A DNA stretch of 64,000 nucleotides from Sugiyamaella lignohabitans (lineage: Eukaryota; Ascomycota; Dipodascomycetes; Dipodascales; Trichomonascaceae), in contig NC_031674.1 in NCBI RefSeq assembly GCF_001640025.1, positions 992,001 through 1,056,000 of the forward strand, read 5' to 3'. Position 1 is the stretch's first letter; every line of letters begins with the position of its first letter. Below, one piece after another: positions 10,135 through 19,869 of this stretch. The position numbers and the translations under genes were made by a program. Below the pieces are notes generated by a model that saw nothing but the letters and a program-made list of their open reading frames with translations, did no database searches and was not told the DNA's origin.

Positions 10135-10270
10135 GCCTCCGGCGGCTGGGGCTCCGCCCCAGACCCCGTTGCTCCTGCGAAGCAGGAGATTGCTGGGACC
10201 AAAGACGGAACGACTCGAGCGTAGCGAGAGGAGCCACGGGGTCTGGGGCAGAGCCCCAGCCGCCGGAGGC
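10135..10270 (+). repeat. Long hairpin repeat, full copy
   Basis: Complete copy in the tail-to-tail gap between RPS19 and the Spo12-family gene. The left internal hairpin is in its loop-inverted version (CTCCTGCGAAGCAGGAG). Confidence 0.95.
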
Positions 10271-10357
10271 AGGTATTATCCTGGGGTTGAGAAAATCAGT
10301 TTTATTCAGTAGTAATGCGATAGTGGGTATTTATACAGTGTGTGTGAAAGTGGAAAG

Positions 10358-10738
10358 TTACAAAGAGCGGTCAGAGTTGCTCAGGGAGGAGCTAGGAGCA
10401 GTGCCGCTGGAGGGTCTCTTGAGCTGGGGCAGGTTGGAGAAGGACAAGGTGGTGGGCTTAGCTCTGATTGTGAGGTTAGTACGGGGACTCTTTAGAAGAG
10501 TTTGGATGTAAAAGAAAACAGAGATGGTGAAAAGAAGAAGAAGGGATGTTGGAGGAGGGGGATCGGGAACTTACTTGGCGAGGTATTTGCCTTTGTGGGC
10601 CTGGAGTTTGGCGCTGCAGGGGGACATGAGGTTGTCGGTGGGAGATGCAAAGTTCTGGAGCTGAGTGGCTCGCGACATTAGCATTGTCTTCTTGAGTTGT
10701 TGGTGGTGGAGAGGCTCGATGTTGGCTTGGTCGGACAT
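10358..10738 (-). CDS. SPO12: Spo12-family mitotic-exit protein
   Basis: Small 89-aa protein in two exons (10738-10575 and 10463-10358). The 111-nt intron has a GTAAGT donor at 10574, TACTAAC branch (10481-10475) and acceptor at 10464; splicing restores AA|A for Lys55. Residues 32-45 read [14 protein letters not shown], the hallmark of the Spo12 family, whose yeast members are nucleolar/nuclear proteins acting in the FEAR step that releases Cdc14 phosphatase in anaphase. The serines followed by proline are candidate Cdk sites. It is shorter than Spo12 of baker's yeast. The family call rests on this motif; the rest of the protein is low-complexity and Ser-rich. Confidence 0.78.
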
Positions 10739-11011
10739 TGTAGTTTTATGAGTTCTTGAAAGGTTTGAAGTGTTTGAGTGTGTTTTGCGTGTATTACTGT
10801 GTGATACAGTAGGCTGTTTTTATCGTATCAATGAGTAGACTCGAATGATGAAGTTGTAATAACTGAAAGAAAGTGAGATAGAAGAAGAAAGAAAGAGAAC
10901 AAGAGCAAGCCACATCTGTACGATGTTGATATTTTCGTTCCATGTTGATAAACTGCCTGTTCAGGCACTTTCCACGCCGATCAGTGGCATGTTGACGACA
11001 TACACAGTCGA

Positions 11012-11098
11012 GCCTCAGCGGCTGGCACCGTCGACGCACGACTCGAGCGAAGCGAGAGGAGCCAGGGGGTCTGGGGCGCAGCCCCAGCCGCCGGAGGC
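11012..11098 (+). repeat. Internally deleted hairpin repeat
   Basis: The left terminal arm is reduced (GCCTCAGCGGCTGG) and joined directly to the central ACCGTCGACG and the complete right half. It lies about 75 bp past the ALT1 stop codon, between ALT1 and the Spo12-like gene promoter. Confidence 0.85.
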
Positions 11099-11175
11099 AT
11101 GACCCAATAAAACGAAAACAGAGTTTTTATTAGACTTATATATAACAATCAGGCCAGTAAGTATAGACAGACCCA

Positions 11176-12927
11176 TTAACGGTACTCGTCCATGAACCAC
11201 TTGTGGAATTGCACGAAGCGGTTGGCATATTCGGTGCCGGGAGCGAGGAAGGTGGTTCGGAAGTGCCAGGTGCCGGGTTCTTGGCCGAATCCGGAGCCGG
11301 GAATGACACAAATACCGGTCTTTTCAAGCAATAATGTACAATAGTATTCGTCAGCCATGGAGTAACCAGCTTTGTTGGCGGCTTCAATGGCCTTATCGGG
11401 AATGGTGATGCGAGGGAAGAGGTACATGGCGCCTTCGGGTGGGTTACAAGTGACGCCCTCCATTTGTTTGAATGCTTCGTAGAGTGCAGTGGATCGGTCT
11501 TTAAGGGTGTTGTAGATGGAGTTAAACTCTTGTGAGTACTCTTCATAACTAGGGTCACCAGCTCGAGGTGGGTTCACCATGAGCTCAGTAAGAACTTGAC
11601 CAGTGACTGGTGGACATAAACTGATGGAAGCTAATTTATAAATAGTCTCTTCAACATCAGGATGGAATCCTACCAACTCCATATATCCTCCACGTTGACC
11701 ACACTCACCAACCATACCTTTAGAAGTAGAGTGTAAAGAGGCAAGCTCGACATGGTTATACTTTTGAGGGTCTTTTTGTTGCATCTTACGAAGCACCTTC
11801 TTGAACGAGATGAACTCGCCTTTATACACATTGGTTTGGTACACCTCATCAGCAATAATGACAATATGGTCTTTAGCAGCGATATCAATGATCTCCTCAA
11901 TATTTTGCTCGGTCAGAACACTACCGGTAGGATTACCAGGATTAATGACGACCATGGCCTTCAGATCAAGGCCCTCTCTCTTGGCCTCTTCAATGATATC
12001 TCTCATTTTATTAGCATCAGTACCCCAATCTTTTGACTCATCCAGATAGTATTGTACAGCATTGGAGTTGACAAGAGTCAAAGTAGCAGAATACAGAGGG
12101 TATTGAGGAATAGGAATCAGAAAAGCAGAATTCTCGCTGTGAGAAAGAATATGCAGTAATCGCTCTACACCTGCAGATGCACCAGTAGTCAAATAAATAC
12201 TCTCGGGGTCAGCAGGGAACCCGTCTCTCCGTTCGATAGATTCAGCAATGCTCTTACGGATATAGGGAACACCCTTGGAATGTGAATACGAACCCACACT
12301 GCCGATTTCCTTGAGCAGCACCATGGCTCTTTCAATGACATCGCGAGGAAATAGTTTGGCACATGATTCATGTTTGATCAGTTGGGGATACTGTACAAGA
12401 GCCAAAACCTGTCTGAAAAAGGTTAATGGCTGCTGGTCCAGCTGTTGGGGATTACCAATATTGGCGTTGATGACCTCAGTAAATGGTAGAGATTTGGGGT
12501 TGGTCTTGAGTTGGTTGCGGAGCTCCTCGGCTCGCAAAGCCAGTCGGCCTCGAACAGCGTATTTTGCGTCTACCACATGGGCATTTAGCTTGTCAAGAGT
12601 CAATGGCATCTTAGGGGAAGTTGTAGTTGTGAAGTTGCGGCTGTTGGCGATATTTCGAGCGCGATATGAACGAGTCGAACGAGACGAAGCAGAAAACAGA
12701 GCTGAAGTAGTAGCAGTATTAGAACTAGCAATAACAGAAGTCGAAGGAGAAGTTGAAGTAAAACCAGAGGTCGAAGCAGAAGAAGTAGAATAAAAAGAAA
12801 CTAGTGAATTATTAGAAACAAAAGATAAGCAAGATAAACGAGATCGAATAACCGAGTCGACCCTGGAGCATTTGAGCCCATATTTAAGGCCCCCACCTTG
12901 ACGACTAATAACAGCTGCGATAGTCAT
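11176..12927 (-). CDS. ALT1: Alanine transaminase
   Basis: PLP-dependent alanine:2-oxoglutarate aminotransferase of fold type I. The 583-aa product has a long Ser/Thr/Arg-rich, acid-poor leader (residues 1-106), then MPLTLDKLNAHVVDAKYAVRG, the usual start of the catalytic part. Recognisable elements include VINANIGNPQQL, TTGASAGVERLL, INPGNPTGSVL, ADEVYQTNVY and the PLP lysine K403 in HSTSKGMVGECGQRGGYMEL. The leader looks like a mitochondrial presequence, and the in-frame Met107 could give a cytosolic form from the same gene; that dual use is inference. Length matches the mitochondrial enzyme of baker's yeast (about 590 aa). Confidence 0.95.
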   Translation of the reverse strand: MTIAAVISRQGGGLKYGLKCSRVDSVIRSRLSCLSFVSNNSLVSFYSTSSASTSGFTSTSPSTSVIASSNTATTSALFSASSRSTRSYRARNIANSRNFTTTTSPKMPLTLDKLNAHVVDAKYAVRGRLALRAEELRNQLKTNPKSLPFTEVINANIGNPQQLDQQPLTFFRQVLALVQYPQLIKHESCAKLFPRDVIERAMVLLKEIGSVGSYSHSKGVPYIRKSIAESIERRDGFPADPESIYLTTGASAGVERLLHILSHSENSAFLIPIPQYPLYSATLTLVNSNAVQYYLDESKDWGTDANKMRDIIEEAKREGLDLKAMVVINPGNPTGSVLTEQNIEEIIDIAAKDHIVIIADEVYQTNVYKGEFISFKKVLRKMQQKDPQKYNHVELASLHSTSKGMVGECGQRGGYMELVGFHPDVEETIYKLASISLCPPVTGQVLTELMVNPPRAGDPSYEEYSQEFNSIYNTLKDRSTALYEAFKQMEGVTCNPPEGAMYLFPRITIPDKAIEAANKAGYSMADEYYCTLLLEKTGICVIPGSGFGQEPGTWHFRTTFLAPGTEYANRFVQFHKWFMDEYR

Positions 12928-13292
12928 GTCTTATTCCTGTTTCGTAAAAAAAAGCCAAAAAGCTAATCCGTGTATTATCGCCGGCCTATTATCGCAAGAT
13001 AAGTTTTGACGTGCACTATCTGCTCTCCGAAAGATAAACCAGCCAGCCAGCACCCCGCGCTCATAATCAGAAAGAAAATGTTTCGCAGCAATGCATGTGG
13101 GGGTCAGTCACGCCCTATCGAGGCATGTACGATGATGCTTTGACTCTTACCGTTTCAGGCAGGCAGCCACGCGCAGCCCGGCGCTAGCATGCCCCGGGTC
13201 GGATGAGGCGTAGCCTGCTTGGGGGCGTAGCCCGAGGCCTGGCCTCCTCCGGCCGGGTGTGGTCTAGCGTAGACTTGCGGGAACGGGGAATG

Positions 13293-13423
13293 TGCCTCCG
13301 GCGGCTGGGGCTCCGCCCCAGACCCCGTGGCTCCTGCTTCGCAGGAGGTTGCTGGGACCGTCGCCGAAAACGACTCGAGCGCAGCGAGAGGAGCGGCGGG
13401 GCAGAGCCCCAGCCGCCGAAGGC
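13293..13423 (+). repeat. Long hairpin repeat, slightly shortened
   Basis: Near-complete copy with a few losses in the right half (GGAGCGGCGGGGCAGAGCC) and CCGCCGAAGGC at the right end. It is upstream of ALT1. Confidence 0.92.
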
Positions 13424-14089
13424 AGAACCCGGGTCCAGGAGTGAGTGGCATGACCCCCGGTAATGTGGGGAGCAAAGCCTACCCCAGTTGGGGGATTTTC
13501 CCACGTTTAACCTTAATTTTTTTGCATTTGACGGGGTAACGAAAAAGAGTCGATTGGGGCCGGGAGCTCGTGTGAGATCCGATCCAGTCGCCGCAGCTCG
13601 GATTTTTTGGTTTTTTTTTTTTTTTTGACTCTGGGGGGAACTGAGTCCGGGGTTTGTGGTATGAAATCAACGAATGGCCATCTCCCGTGAAATCCCGGCT
13701 CAAATAATTACCGTATCTGAAAAACCATGAACCGGGGAGGGTGACCAGACAGAGTAGGAAAATGGTACCCAGTTGCTCTTGTGAGAAATAAAGGTTGAAC
13801 TGGTGTTGAAACCGGGGAATCTGTGTAAAAATTGACCTGGATACAGCCGATACAGAGGTGTGTATAGTTTGAGCGCGACAAGTGCCTGGTTGCGAGCTAT
13901 TCACTCGACACAGGTTTCAGGGACCCATGTATACGAATCTATAATTGCATGCATATATTCAATCTACACCGTTATCTGTCTCACGCAGGGGGATGCATAG
14001 AACACTACAACAGAATCTCGGAAAAAAGCTTTTCTGTTTCTTCAAACTCTTCCAAATCCCCAAACAGACCACTCCCGGCGTACCTAGTT

Positions 14090-14142
14090 GCTCGCGAAGC
14101 GAGCACAACGGGGTCTGGGGCAGCGCCCCAGCCGCCGGAGGC
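14090..14142 (-). repeat. Short-form hairpin repeat
   Basis: 53 bp: a GCTCGCGAAGCGAGC hairpin, an ACAACGGGGTCTG spacer, a GGGGCAGCGCCCC hairpin and CAGCCGCCGGAGGC. Same arm as the long form but a different, single internal hairpin. Confidence 0.88.
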
Positions 14143-14521
14143 AAAAAGACCCCACCCGACGGACACTTCCGGCCCCCTTTTCCGATCCGCAAACAGCCCC
14201 GAACGAGCTAAGCCAGCGATCAGTTGACTCTGCTCAACCTGGTCGACGACCCGGATCATCGCGCTTACCAGATAAGATTTAGCTCGTCCAGAGCCGGCGC
14301 TAAACTTTCCCTACCCCGCAAACCTGCACTCAAAATCTGAGACATGCCCCCCTAACACGAAATGCCTCACTAACCACCAAACCGACCACAATCTCAACTC
14401 CAGCAACCACTACCTCCTTCATCGCGATCGGCGCACGATCTACACAGGCCTCATCGCCGGTCCCCCTGCCACGCAAATCGGTCACGTGCACACACCAAAC
14501 AGACCCCTCTGCCCCTCGCTC

Positions 14522-14574
14522 GCTCGCGAAGCGAGCACCACGGGGTCTGGGGCGGAGCCCCAGCCGCCGGAGGC
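14522..14574 (-). repeat. Short-form hairpin repeat
   Basis: 53 bp, same architecture as the copy at 14090 with GGGGCGGAGCCCC as the second hairpin. A half copy of the long form starts 20 bp further on. Confidence 0.88.
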
Positions 14575-14594
14575 ACAGTGGGACACCGGGGACG

Positions 14595-14656
14595 TGCCTC
14601 CGGCGGCTGGGGCTGCGCCCCAGACCCTGCGGCTCCTCTCGCTGCGCCCGAGTCGG
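14595..14656 (-). repeat. Half copy of the long hairpin repeat
   Basis: Left arm, GGGGCTGCGCCCC hairpin and the CTCCTCTCGCTGCGCCCGAG hairpin, then the match stops. Confidence 0.8.
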
Positions 14657-15174
14657 GCGTGGGGTGTCCAGTGGCGAGGGGGTGGGTGGATTTGTAGGGG
14701 TTTAGGTCGGATTGGAGGGGTTTTGACGAGGTGGAGAGCGGGTGAGAGGAGGTGAATGGGTGGTTGGGCTAGGGTACTGGCGAGATGAGACCGTGCATAT
14801 GCGCTTATCTTATCTTATCAGTAGGGGTGGTCTGGCAGGCAAGTTGAAAACTAGAACGCCAAGGAAGTGTGACAAATGTTGAAGTTGTTTCGGGAGGAGA
14901 GTGACGATGGGTTTTATAGAGCGAGGATCTGGTTTTATACGAAAAATTAGCGAGATTGAAGGTACGAGGTTTGGCGAAGAATCTCGTACGTTCTAGAAGC
15001 CCTCAGATAAGATGGTAGCGCCGCACAGTGAAATATTTATAAAATCAGACTAATACATGTAATCTATAAATATATGTAGAACAGCACTTTCTGGTAGACA
15101 TTTACAGTAGTTGAATCGGGACGACAAATTCCAAAATTCCAAACTGAAATATCTGATACAAGGTCACAGCAAAT

Positions 15175-16038
15175 ATGGAGAAACTTTTGAAGTGGTCGAT
15201 CGAGTCAGCTTCTTATGATCCCAACTCTGGTAAAGAGGCTCCTGCCAAACCCGATCCAGAGCTGCTGGCCCAGCTGTTTGGAGCTAAAGACGAGCCTACT
15301 CTTATGAAAGAAGCTATCCAGGTCGCTATAAATAAGGAGAATTCTCTCGAGGATAGAGAAACTGCTCTGGATAACTTCGAAATGCTCATTGAAAATCTCG
15401 ATAACGCTAATAATATTGAGAACATTGGTCTATGGCCCCCTATCTTGCAGCTGGTAGCAGACTCGGAGCCGACTATCCGAAAAATGGCATGTTGGATTAT
15501 TGGAACCGCTACTCAAAACAATCCCAAGACCCAGGAGGCATTTGTTGCTAAAGACGGTTCTCTCAAGCAATTGCTGGATCTGGTCACTGTGTCTTCACCT
15601 GCTGGTGAAGAGCTCGAAGTTGTGTATAAAGCTATCTACGCTCTATCCAGTGTTTTGGGACACTGTCCACAAGCATACGAAAAGTTCGAACAAGCCGATG
15701 GATGGTCGATTCTCGCGAAACTACTTTCCGAGGAGAACCACAATTCGAAGCTGCAGTTCCGCTCTCTGTCATTAGTCCACTCTGTGTCTCACATCGAACC
15801 TGTTGGTGACAAGTTCGTACAACTACGCAAGACCGGCACCATCACCAGCTTGATAGAGATCCTCAAACAATCGACCCAAAACGTGCAATCACAAGAAAAA
15901 GTGCTCCACATCCTGGGCACGCTCCAAACTGCATCTTTTGACTTCACCCCCGAAGAGAAGTCGCAAATCGTGGCTGTCCGCAAATCCCTAATAGCCAGCG
16001 AAGTCATTCAGCCCGACGAGTACCACTTCTCCGCCTGA
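15175..16038 (+). CDS. FES1: Hsp70 nucleotide exchange factor Fes1
   Basis: Cytosolic armadillo-type exchange factor (HspBP1 family) that releases ADP from Hsp70 and promotes degradation of misfolded proteins. The 287-aa product starts MEKLLKWSIESASYD, as Fes1 proteins do, and contains the conserved stretches ETALDNFEMLIENLDNANN, LWPPIL and ACWIIGTATQNNPK, followed by helical repeats to about residue 260. The length equals the family norm (about 290 aa). Single exon. A hairpin repeat begins about 55 bp after the stop codon. Confidence 0.95.
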   Translation: MEKLLKWSIESASYDPNSGKEAPAKPDPELLAQLFGAKDEPTLMKEAIQVAINKENSLEDRETALDNFEMLIENLDNANNIENIGLWPPILQLVADSEPTIRKMACWIIGTATQNNPKTQEAFVAKDGSLKQLLDLVTVSSPAGEELEVVYKAIYALSSVLGHCPQAYEKFEQADGWSILAKLLSEENHNSKLQFRSLSLVHSVSHIEPVGDKFVQLRKTGTITSLIEILKQSTQNVQSQEKVLHILGTLQTASFDFTPEEKSQIVAVRKSLIASEVIQPDEYHFSA

Positions 16039-16094
16039 TTTATTTAATGCTTATTTAATCTGATGTTTAATGGACAAATTTTTCCCCTGGCATG

Positions 16095-16231
16095 TGCCTC
16101 CGGCGGCTGGGGCTCCGCCCCAGACCCCGTAGCTCCTGCTTCGCAGGAGACTGCTGGGACCGTAGACGGAACGACTCGAGCGAAGCGAGAGGAGCCACGG
16201 GGTCTGGGGCGGAGCCCCAGCCGCCGGAGGC
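16095..16231 (+). repeat. Long hairpin repeat, full copy (reference-like)
   Basis: A clean 137-bp copy with both terminal arms matching perfectly over about 35 bp as inverted repeats. It lies between FES1 and the next co-directional gene. Confidence 0.96.
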
Positions 16232-16386
16232 AGGTCCCCGTTCGTAGCAAAGTGTATGCCCTTAACAGACTGTGCTTAGATGTGTATATATACTTCGTGA
16301 TGAGATCGGCAATACAGCAACATTTATATTTTGGATCAAACAGAACTCTCTGGAGTTGCAATTGAGGGTGAACAATTGAGAAAATA

Positions 16387-17376
16387 ATGTCGGAACAGAA
16401 TCCGGGTCAGCCGTCGGCAGAGCTTCAGAGAGCGTATGAGGCGAATATCAGGCTGTCGACCCAGTTTTATAATGCAGACAGCCAATTGTCAGGTGACGAC
16501 CGGGCCAAGTTGGCAAATACGTTTTGGAACCAGTCGGTGTGGCTTCCTCTGGGGTCAATTCCATTTCTGATTGCTGGAATTCAGGGCCCGAGGATCGCGG
16601 CAAGAATGGGATATCTCGGGAAAGGGAAAAATGCCGGACGGGGATTATCTGTATTCACAGGACTGTTCGGTCTCATACTGGGATCAAGAATATCTCAGGG
16701 TGTAGTATACAACTATGGACAGAGCTCATTATCACAATCTCCCAACGCTCAAACTGCGTTCACTATATTAGGACAGTATCCTCCACAAATAGGACTTGCA
16801 TACTATCGAAGAACAGCACGAGATGCGTCACTGGCAATGCCAGATCCAAGCACCATTGACTGGCGAAAGAACCCCTCGTTTCCTCTTAATCTAGCAGTCC
16901 ACAGATCTGAGCTTCCAAATGCCTCATCTCGTACCCCTGGTCGTCCAGGACGACCTAATGAAGTGCAGACTTCGTATCCCTCAATACAGAGTCCCAAACA
17001 AACAGACAATGAGACTTCAGACAGTTCACCCTTCGACAGCGAAGATAATAAAGAAAACTCCGAGGCTGGTCGTGGCGGTCAAATGTCTTCCTGGGATCGC
17101 ATTCGAGCTGCTAATGGAAATGCCAGTCGCAGTGACGGTACTAATGGAGGCGGATGGGACGCCATTCGAAGAGGAGATCGACCAGCACCCAATCGAGTTA
17201 ATTCTGACAGAGGCACCTTCAATGACGAGCCGCGAATTATCCCTCCTCCCGTGTCGCGAATCCACCCCGAAAGCGAGCTCGAGTCGCAACAAGAGTTCGA
17301 TCTCGAAGTCGAGCGAGAACGGCTCGGCCAGGGCGTGGCCGACGACTTCTCCGAGTCCGAAAAGAAGTGGCAGTGA
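16387..17376 (+). CDS. Two-TM protein, OCIA-like N-terminus
   Basis: The 329-aa product has two hydrophobic segments (about residues 50-72, SVWLPLGSIPFLIAG, and 86-108, LSVFTGLFGLILGSRIS) preceded by a short helix with TFWNQS, then a long hydrophilic low-complexity half. The arrangement FW..S + helix + G-rich helix ending near a Ser resembles the OCIA domain of mitochondrial/endosomal proteins, but the match is only by eye. The C-terminal half carries two W-D-x-I-R motifs (SSWDRIRAAN and GGWDAIRRG), perhaps a docking or degron-like element. Function unknown; a mitochondrial membrane location is a guess. Confidence 0.6.
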   Translation: MSEQNPGQPSAELQRAYEANIRLSTQFYNADSQLSGDDRAKLANTFWNQSVWLPLGSIPFLIAGIQGPRIAARMGYLGKGKNAGRGLSVFTGLFGLILGSRISQGVVYNYGQSSLSQSPNAQTAFTILGQYPPQIGLAYYRRTARDASLAMPDPSTIDWRKNPSFPLNLAVHRSELPNASSRTPGRPGRPNEVQTSYPSIQSPKQTDNETSDSSPFDSEDNKENSEAGRGGQMSSWDRIRAANGNASRSDGTNGGGWDAIRRGDRPAPNRVNSDRGTFNDEPRIIPPPVSRIHPESELESQQEFDLEVERERLGQGVADDFSESEKKWQ

Positions 17377-17445
17377 CCACACCACTATTTATGAGCCCCG
17401 GCTCTCTGTTTATACATGTACACATTCACACCACGGACGGGTCGT

Positions 17446-17581
17446 GCCTCCGGCGGCTGGGGCTCCGCCCCAGACCCCGTAGCTCCTGCTTCGCAGGAGA
17501 GTGCTGGGACCGTCGACGGAACGACTCGAGCGCAGCGAGAGGAGCCACGGGGTCTGGGGCGGAGCCCCAGCCGCCGGAGGC
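17446..17581 (+). repeat. Long hairpin repeat, full copy
   Basis: Complete copy in the tail-to-tail gap between the OCIA-like gene and the acyltransferase gene. Confidence 0.96.
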
Positions 17582-17630
17582 AGGTTCCGAGTTCTAGGAA
17601 TCGGTGGTATTAATGTTACCTGGGGTATTA

Positions 17631-18773
17631 TCAGCGATCGATGTCGGAGAGGTCGAAGTCTTGGGATTCTAGTTCATAGACGTCGAGCTCGTCGTATGAG
17701 GGCTGGTTCAGGTTCCAGTGGTAAGTGAGCCAGGTGCCGATGCCAATTATCATGTTGGCAATGTAGTGGGACACCCATCTGTCGAATTTGGAAAAGAGTC
17801 TTTGTCGTGCTAAGTCGATACCGCCACAGATAAGGTAGACCAATGCTGGCGACAGCAATGCAATAATGTAGAAGTCCCATTCATGGTAGTGGTCGGGGCC
17901 GCGAACCAAGCGTTTCCAGAGGAAATCTCTCACAAACATGTTGTCATGGATAAGGTAGACGCCAAAAGAGACGCTGGCGAGCTCGTTCACAAGCCGACTT
18001 GAAAATTCTAAACGGCCAATCGTCAGGAACATGATCACACTTATAAACACTGCAAGCGGGCTGTAGGTATAAACAACTAAAAATCTTGGACCTCCGTAGT
18101 GCTTGACCCAGTCAGACTGTCGAGTGGTAAAAAAATAAATAATGCCGGCATTGATGGCCAACAACAGGAGAAGAATGAAAACGTATGTCCTAGTCTTGAA
18201 CTTGGAATAGTAATCTTCGTACTTCTTTAAGTATGACCCTAAAAGATATACAAACATAAACCAAAATGAGTGGCTATAGGCATAGTCGTAAAGATAGTGG
18301 ATAATTGACATGCTGCCAAACATCACAGCAAGTGCACCCAGATACTCGGCATGGGTCATATTAGCAGACATTTTAGCAATGGCTGGCGACAACAGTACAA
18401 CCACAATATACGCCGAAACAAACCAGTAACCAAAACAGGTAACTGGAAATATGCCCATTAGTATATCATTTTTGGACATTTTTTTGAAAGGATATGCGAT
18501 GAGAAATATGATCCACGAGTACTCGATTACTTGAACCCATGTGCGAATAACTGAAACTACTTTTGCCGGTCTTCCGGAAAGAAAGTATCCCGTCAACATG
18601 ACAAATAGGTTGACGCCCACCTTGCCACCTGTAGATATGAGATCTACTGTTTGCCTTCTCATGGATGAATCCGAGTCTTCGAAGGACCAGCCAGAATGCA
18701 TTGCAAAGTGGTGATAAACCACTAGTATAATACTCAGAAGCCTCACTAGTTCATAGTTGGAAAGTCGGCTCAT
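17631..18773 (-). CDS. Acyltransferase-3 family membrane protein, bacterial type
   Basis: The 380-aa polytopic protein has about ten hydrophobic helices and the acyltransferase-3 signature at the N-terminus: SNYELVRLLSIILVVYHHF, with the HH pair in helix 1, then GGKVGVNLFVMLTGYFLSG. Family members O-acylate cell-surface sugars in bacteria. The opening and the GGKxGVNxFVxxTGYF block are the forms I associate with Firmicute/Lactobacillales O-acetyltransferases rather than the usual fungal members. A short acidic tail (LDVYELESQDFDLSDIDR) is extra. Substrate unknown. Bacterial origin is inference from motif style; the gene has no intron. Confidence 0.8.
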   Translation of the reverse strand: MSRLSNYELVRLLSIILVVYHHFAMHSGWSFEDSDSSMRRQTVDLISTGGKVGVNLFVMLTGYFLSGRPAKVVSVIRTWVQVIEYSWIIFLIAYPFKKMSKNDILMGIFPVTCFGYWFVSAYIVVVLLSPAIAKMSANMTHAEYLGALAVMFGSMSIIHYLYDYAYSHSFWFMFVYLLGSYLKKYEDYYSKFKTRTYVFILLLLLAINAGIIYFFTTRQSDWVKHYGGPRFLVVYTYSPLAVFISVIMFLTIGRLEFSSRLVNELASVSFGVYLIHDNMFVRDFLWKRLVRGPDHYHEWDFYIIALLSPALVYLICGGIDLARQRLFSKFDRWVSHYIANMIIGIGTWLTYHWNLNQPSYDELDVYELESQDFDLSDIDR

Positions 18774-19869
18774 TTTCCAGTCAAATTAATTGACAAAAGT
18801 CAGGAGTGAACCTGATAAACGCCATATTTAAACGGTCATAGCATCATTTTCTCAAGGGGCTTCCACGGTGTCAACACTGAATGTAAAATAAAGAATAGCC
18901 AAGCAAATTTGTCCCAGACAGTGAATTCTCAAACTTTAATTTGAATCTCAAATATTATATATCCAAATTTTTTTGTTTTAACCTTCCTGTGACATAATTG
19001 TACAGGTATAGCCACTTTAGTATAGCATCTTTAAATGTGTGGTCGTATTACAATTGAGTTCTCCTCAAAACGGATAAACTCCAAATGGAGCAACTCTATA
19101 GATAAGCTAGACATTTCCTCTTGTTTGAGTTTGGTTGAGATGGAATACCAGTAGAAAATCTGCTAGTTATTAGATGAAGCGGACTGTTTGTTTACCTTTT
19201 GCCTATCTCCGTTATTAGCCATGGATCTATGAAATAAAAGAGATCTTGACACTCTTATCCTAAATGGTCAAGTGGTACCTGCATTCACCCTGCACCGTTA
19301 AGGAGTATAGAGATCGTATCACGAGATCCTATCACCGGATACTCAATCGCCTTTATAACAGTGCCGTCAACCACTTCAACCACTTACGAGGAAGTTCAAG
19401 ATTAAAGCAATACACCAGATTCCAATGGTATAAGAAAAACCGTTTACACTTATTCTGGTTCTGAGACTCACTGATCGCATTCACTTATTTTTAGCAGTCC
19501 ATGCATCCACCCGCATCAAGAGCCAAGAAGTATTAACGACTCGCAACAATGTTAGATAACAATGATTTTTAGAGCCTTCTAGAGTCATATTCTTTCGTAT
19601 CAAACTAGTCATCGAAATTCAATGACTCTGTACAACCAATAATGTACAACCAATAACCGACTCTCGTAAGACGAGACATAATTGGCCCCTACTGGCTGAC
19701 GTAATAATGTTATCATACCTAGATAACTGACGCGAGACTCACATGCAGGGGTGCCTCGCGCGGCAAACGCTATCAGATACACCCTTTCTCCGACGGACAT
19801 ATCTATATAAAGTGGGGGGTCGCTCTCGTATGAGGTTCGAATAATTAATTGTTATTAATCACAGGGAAA
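18774..19869. other. Intergenic region upstream of two divergent genes
   Basis: 1.1-kb AT-rich gap; no gene recognised. It must hold promoters for the acyltransferase (minus) and the aldo-keto reductase (plus). A TAACTGACGC motif at 19724-19733 also occurs in the permease/regulator promoter at 22758-22767. Confidence 0.4.

Larger units (their letters stand above)
12928..15174. other. Gene-poor 2.2-kb region with repeat copies
   Basis: No convincing gene. It holds one long hairpin repeat, two short-form copies, one half copy, a T-run of about 15 bases (near 13611-13625) and unusually GC-rich stretches (13150-13430, 14480-14700). It must include the promoters of ALT1 and FES1. Confidence 0.5.

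Noticed and set aside
11752..12793. Plus-strand ORFs opposite ALT1
   Set aside because: Antisense shadows of a well-supported gene, without protein-family features.
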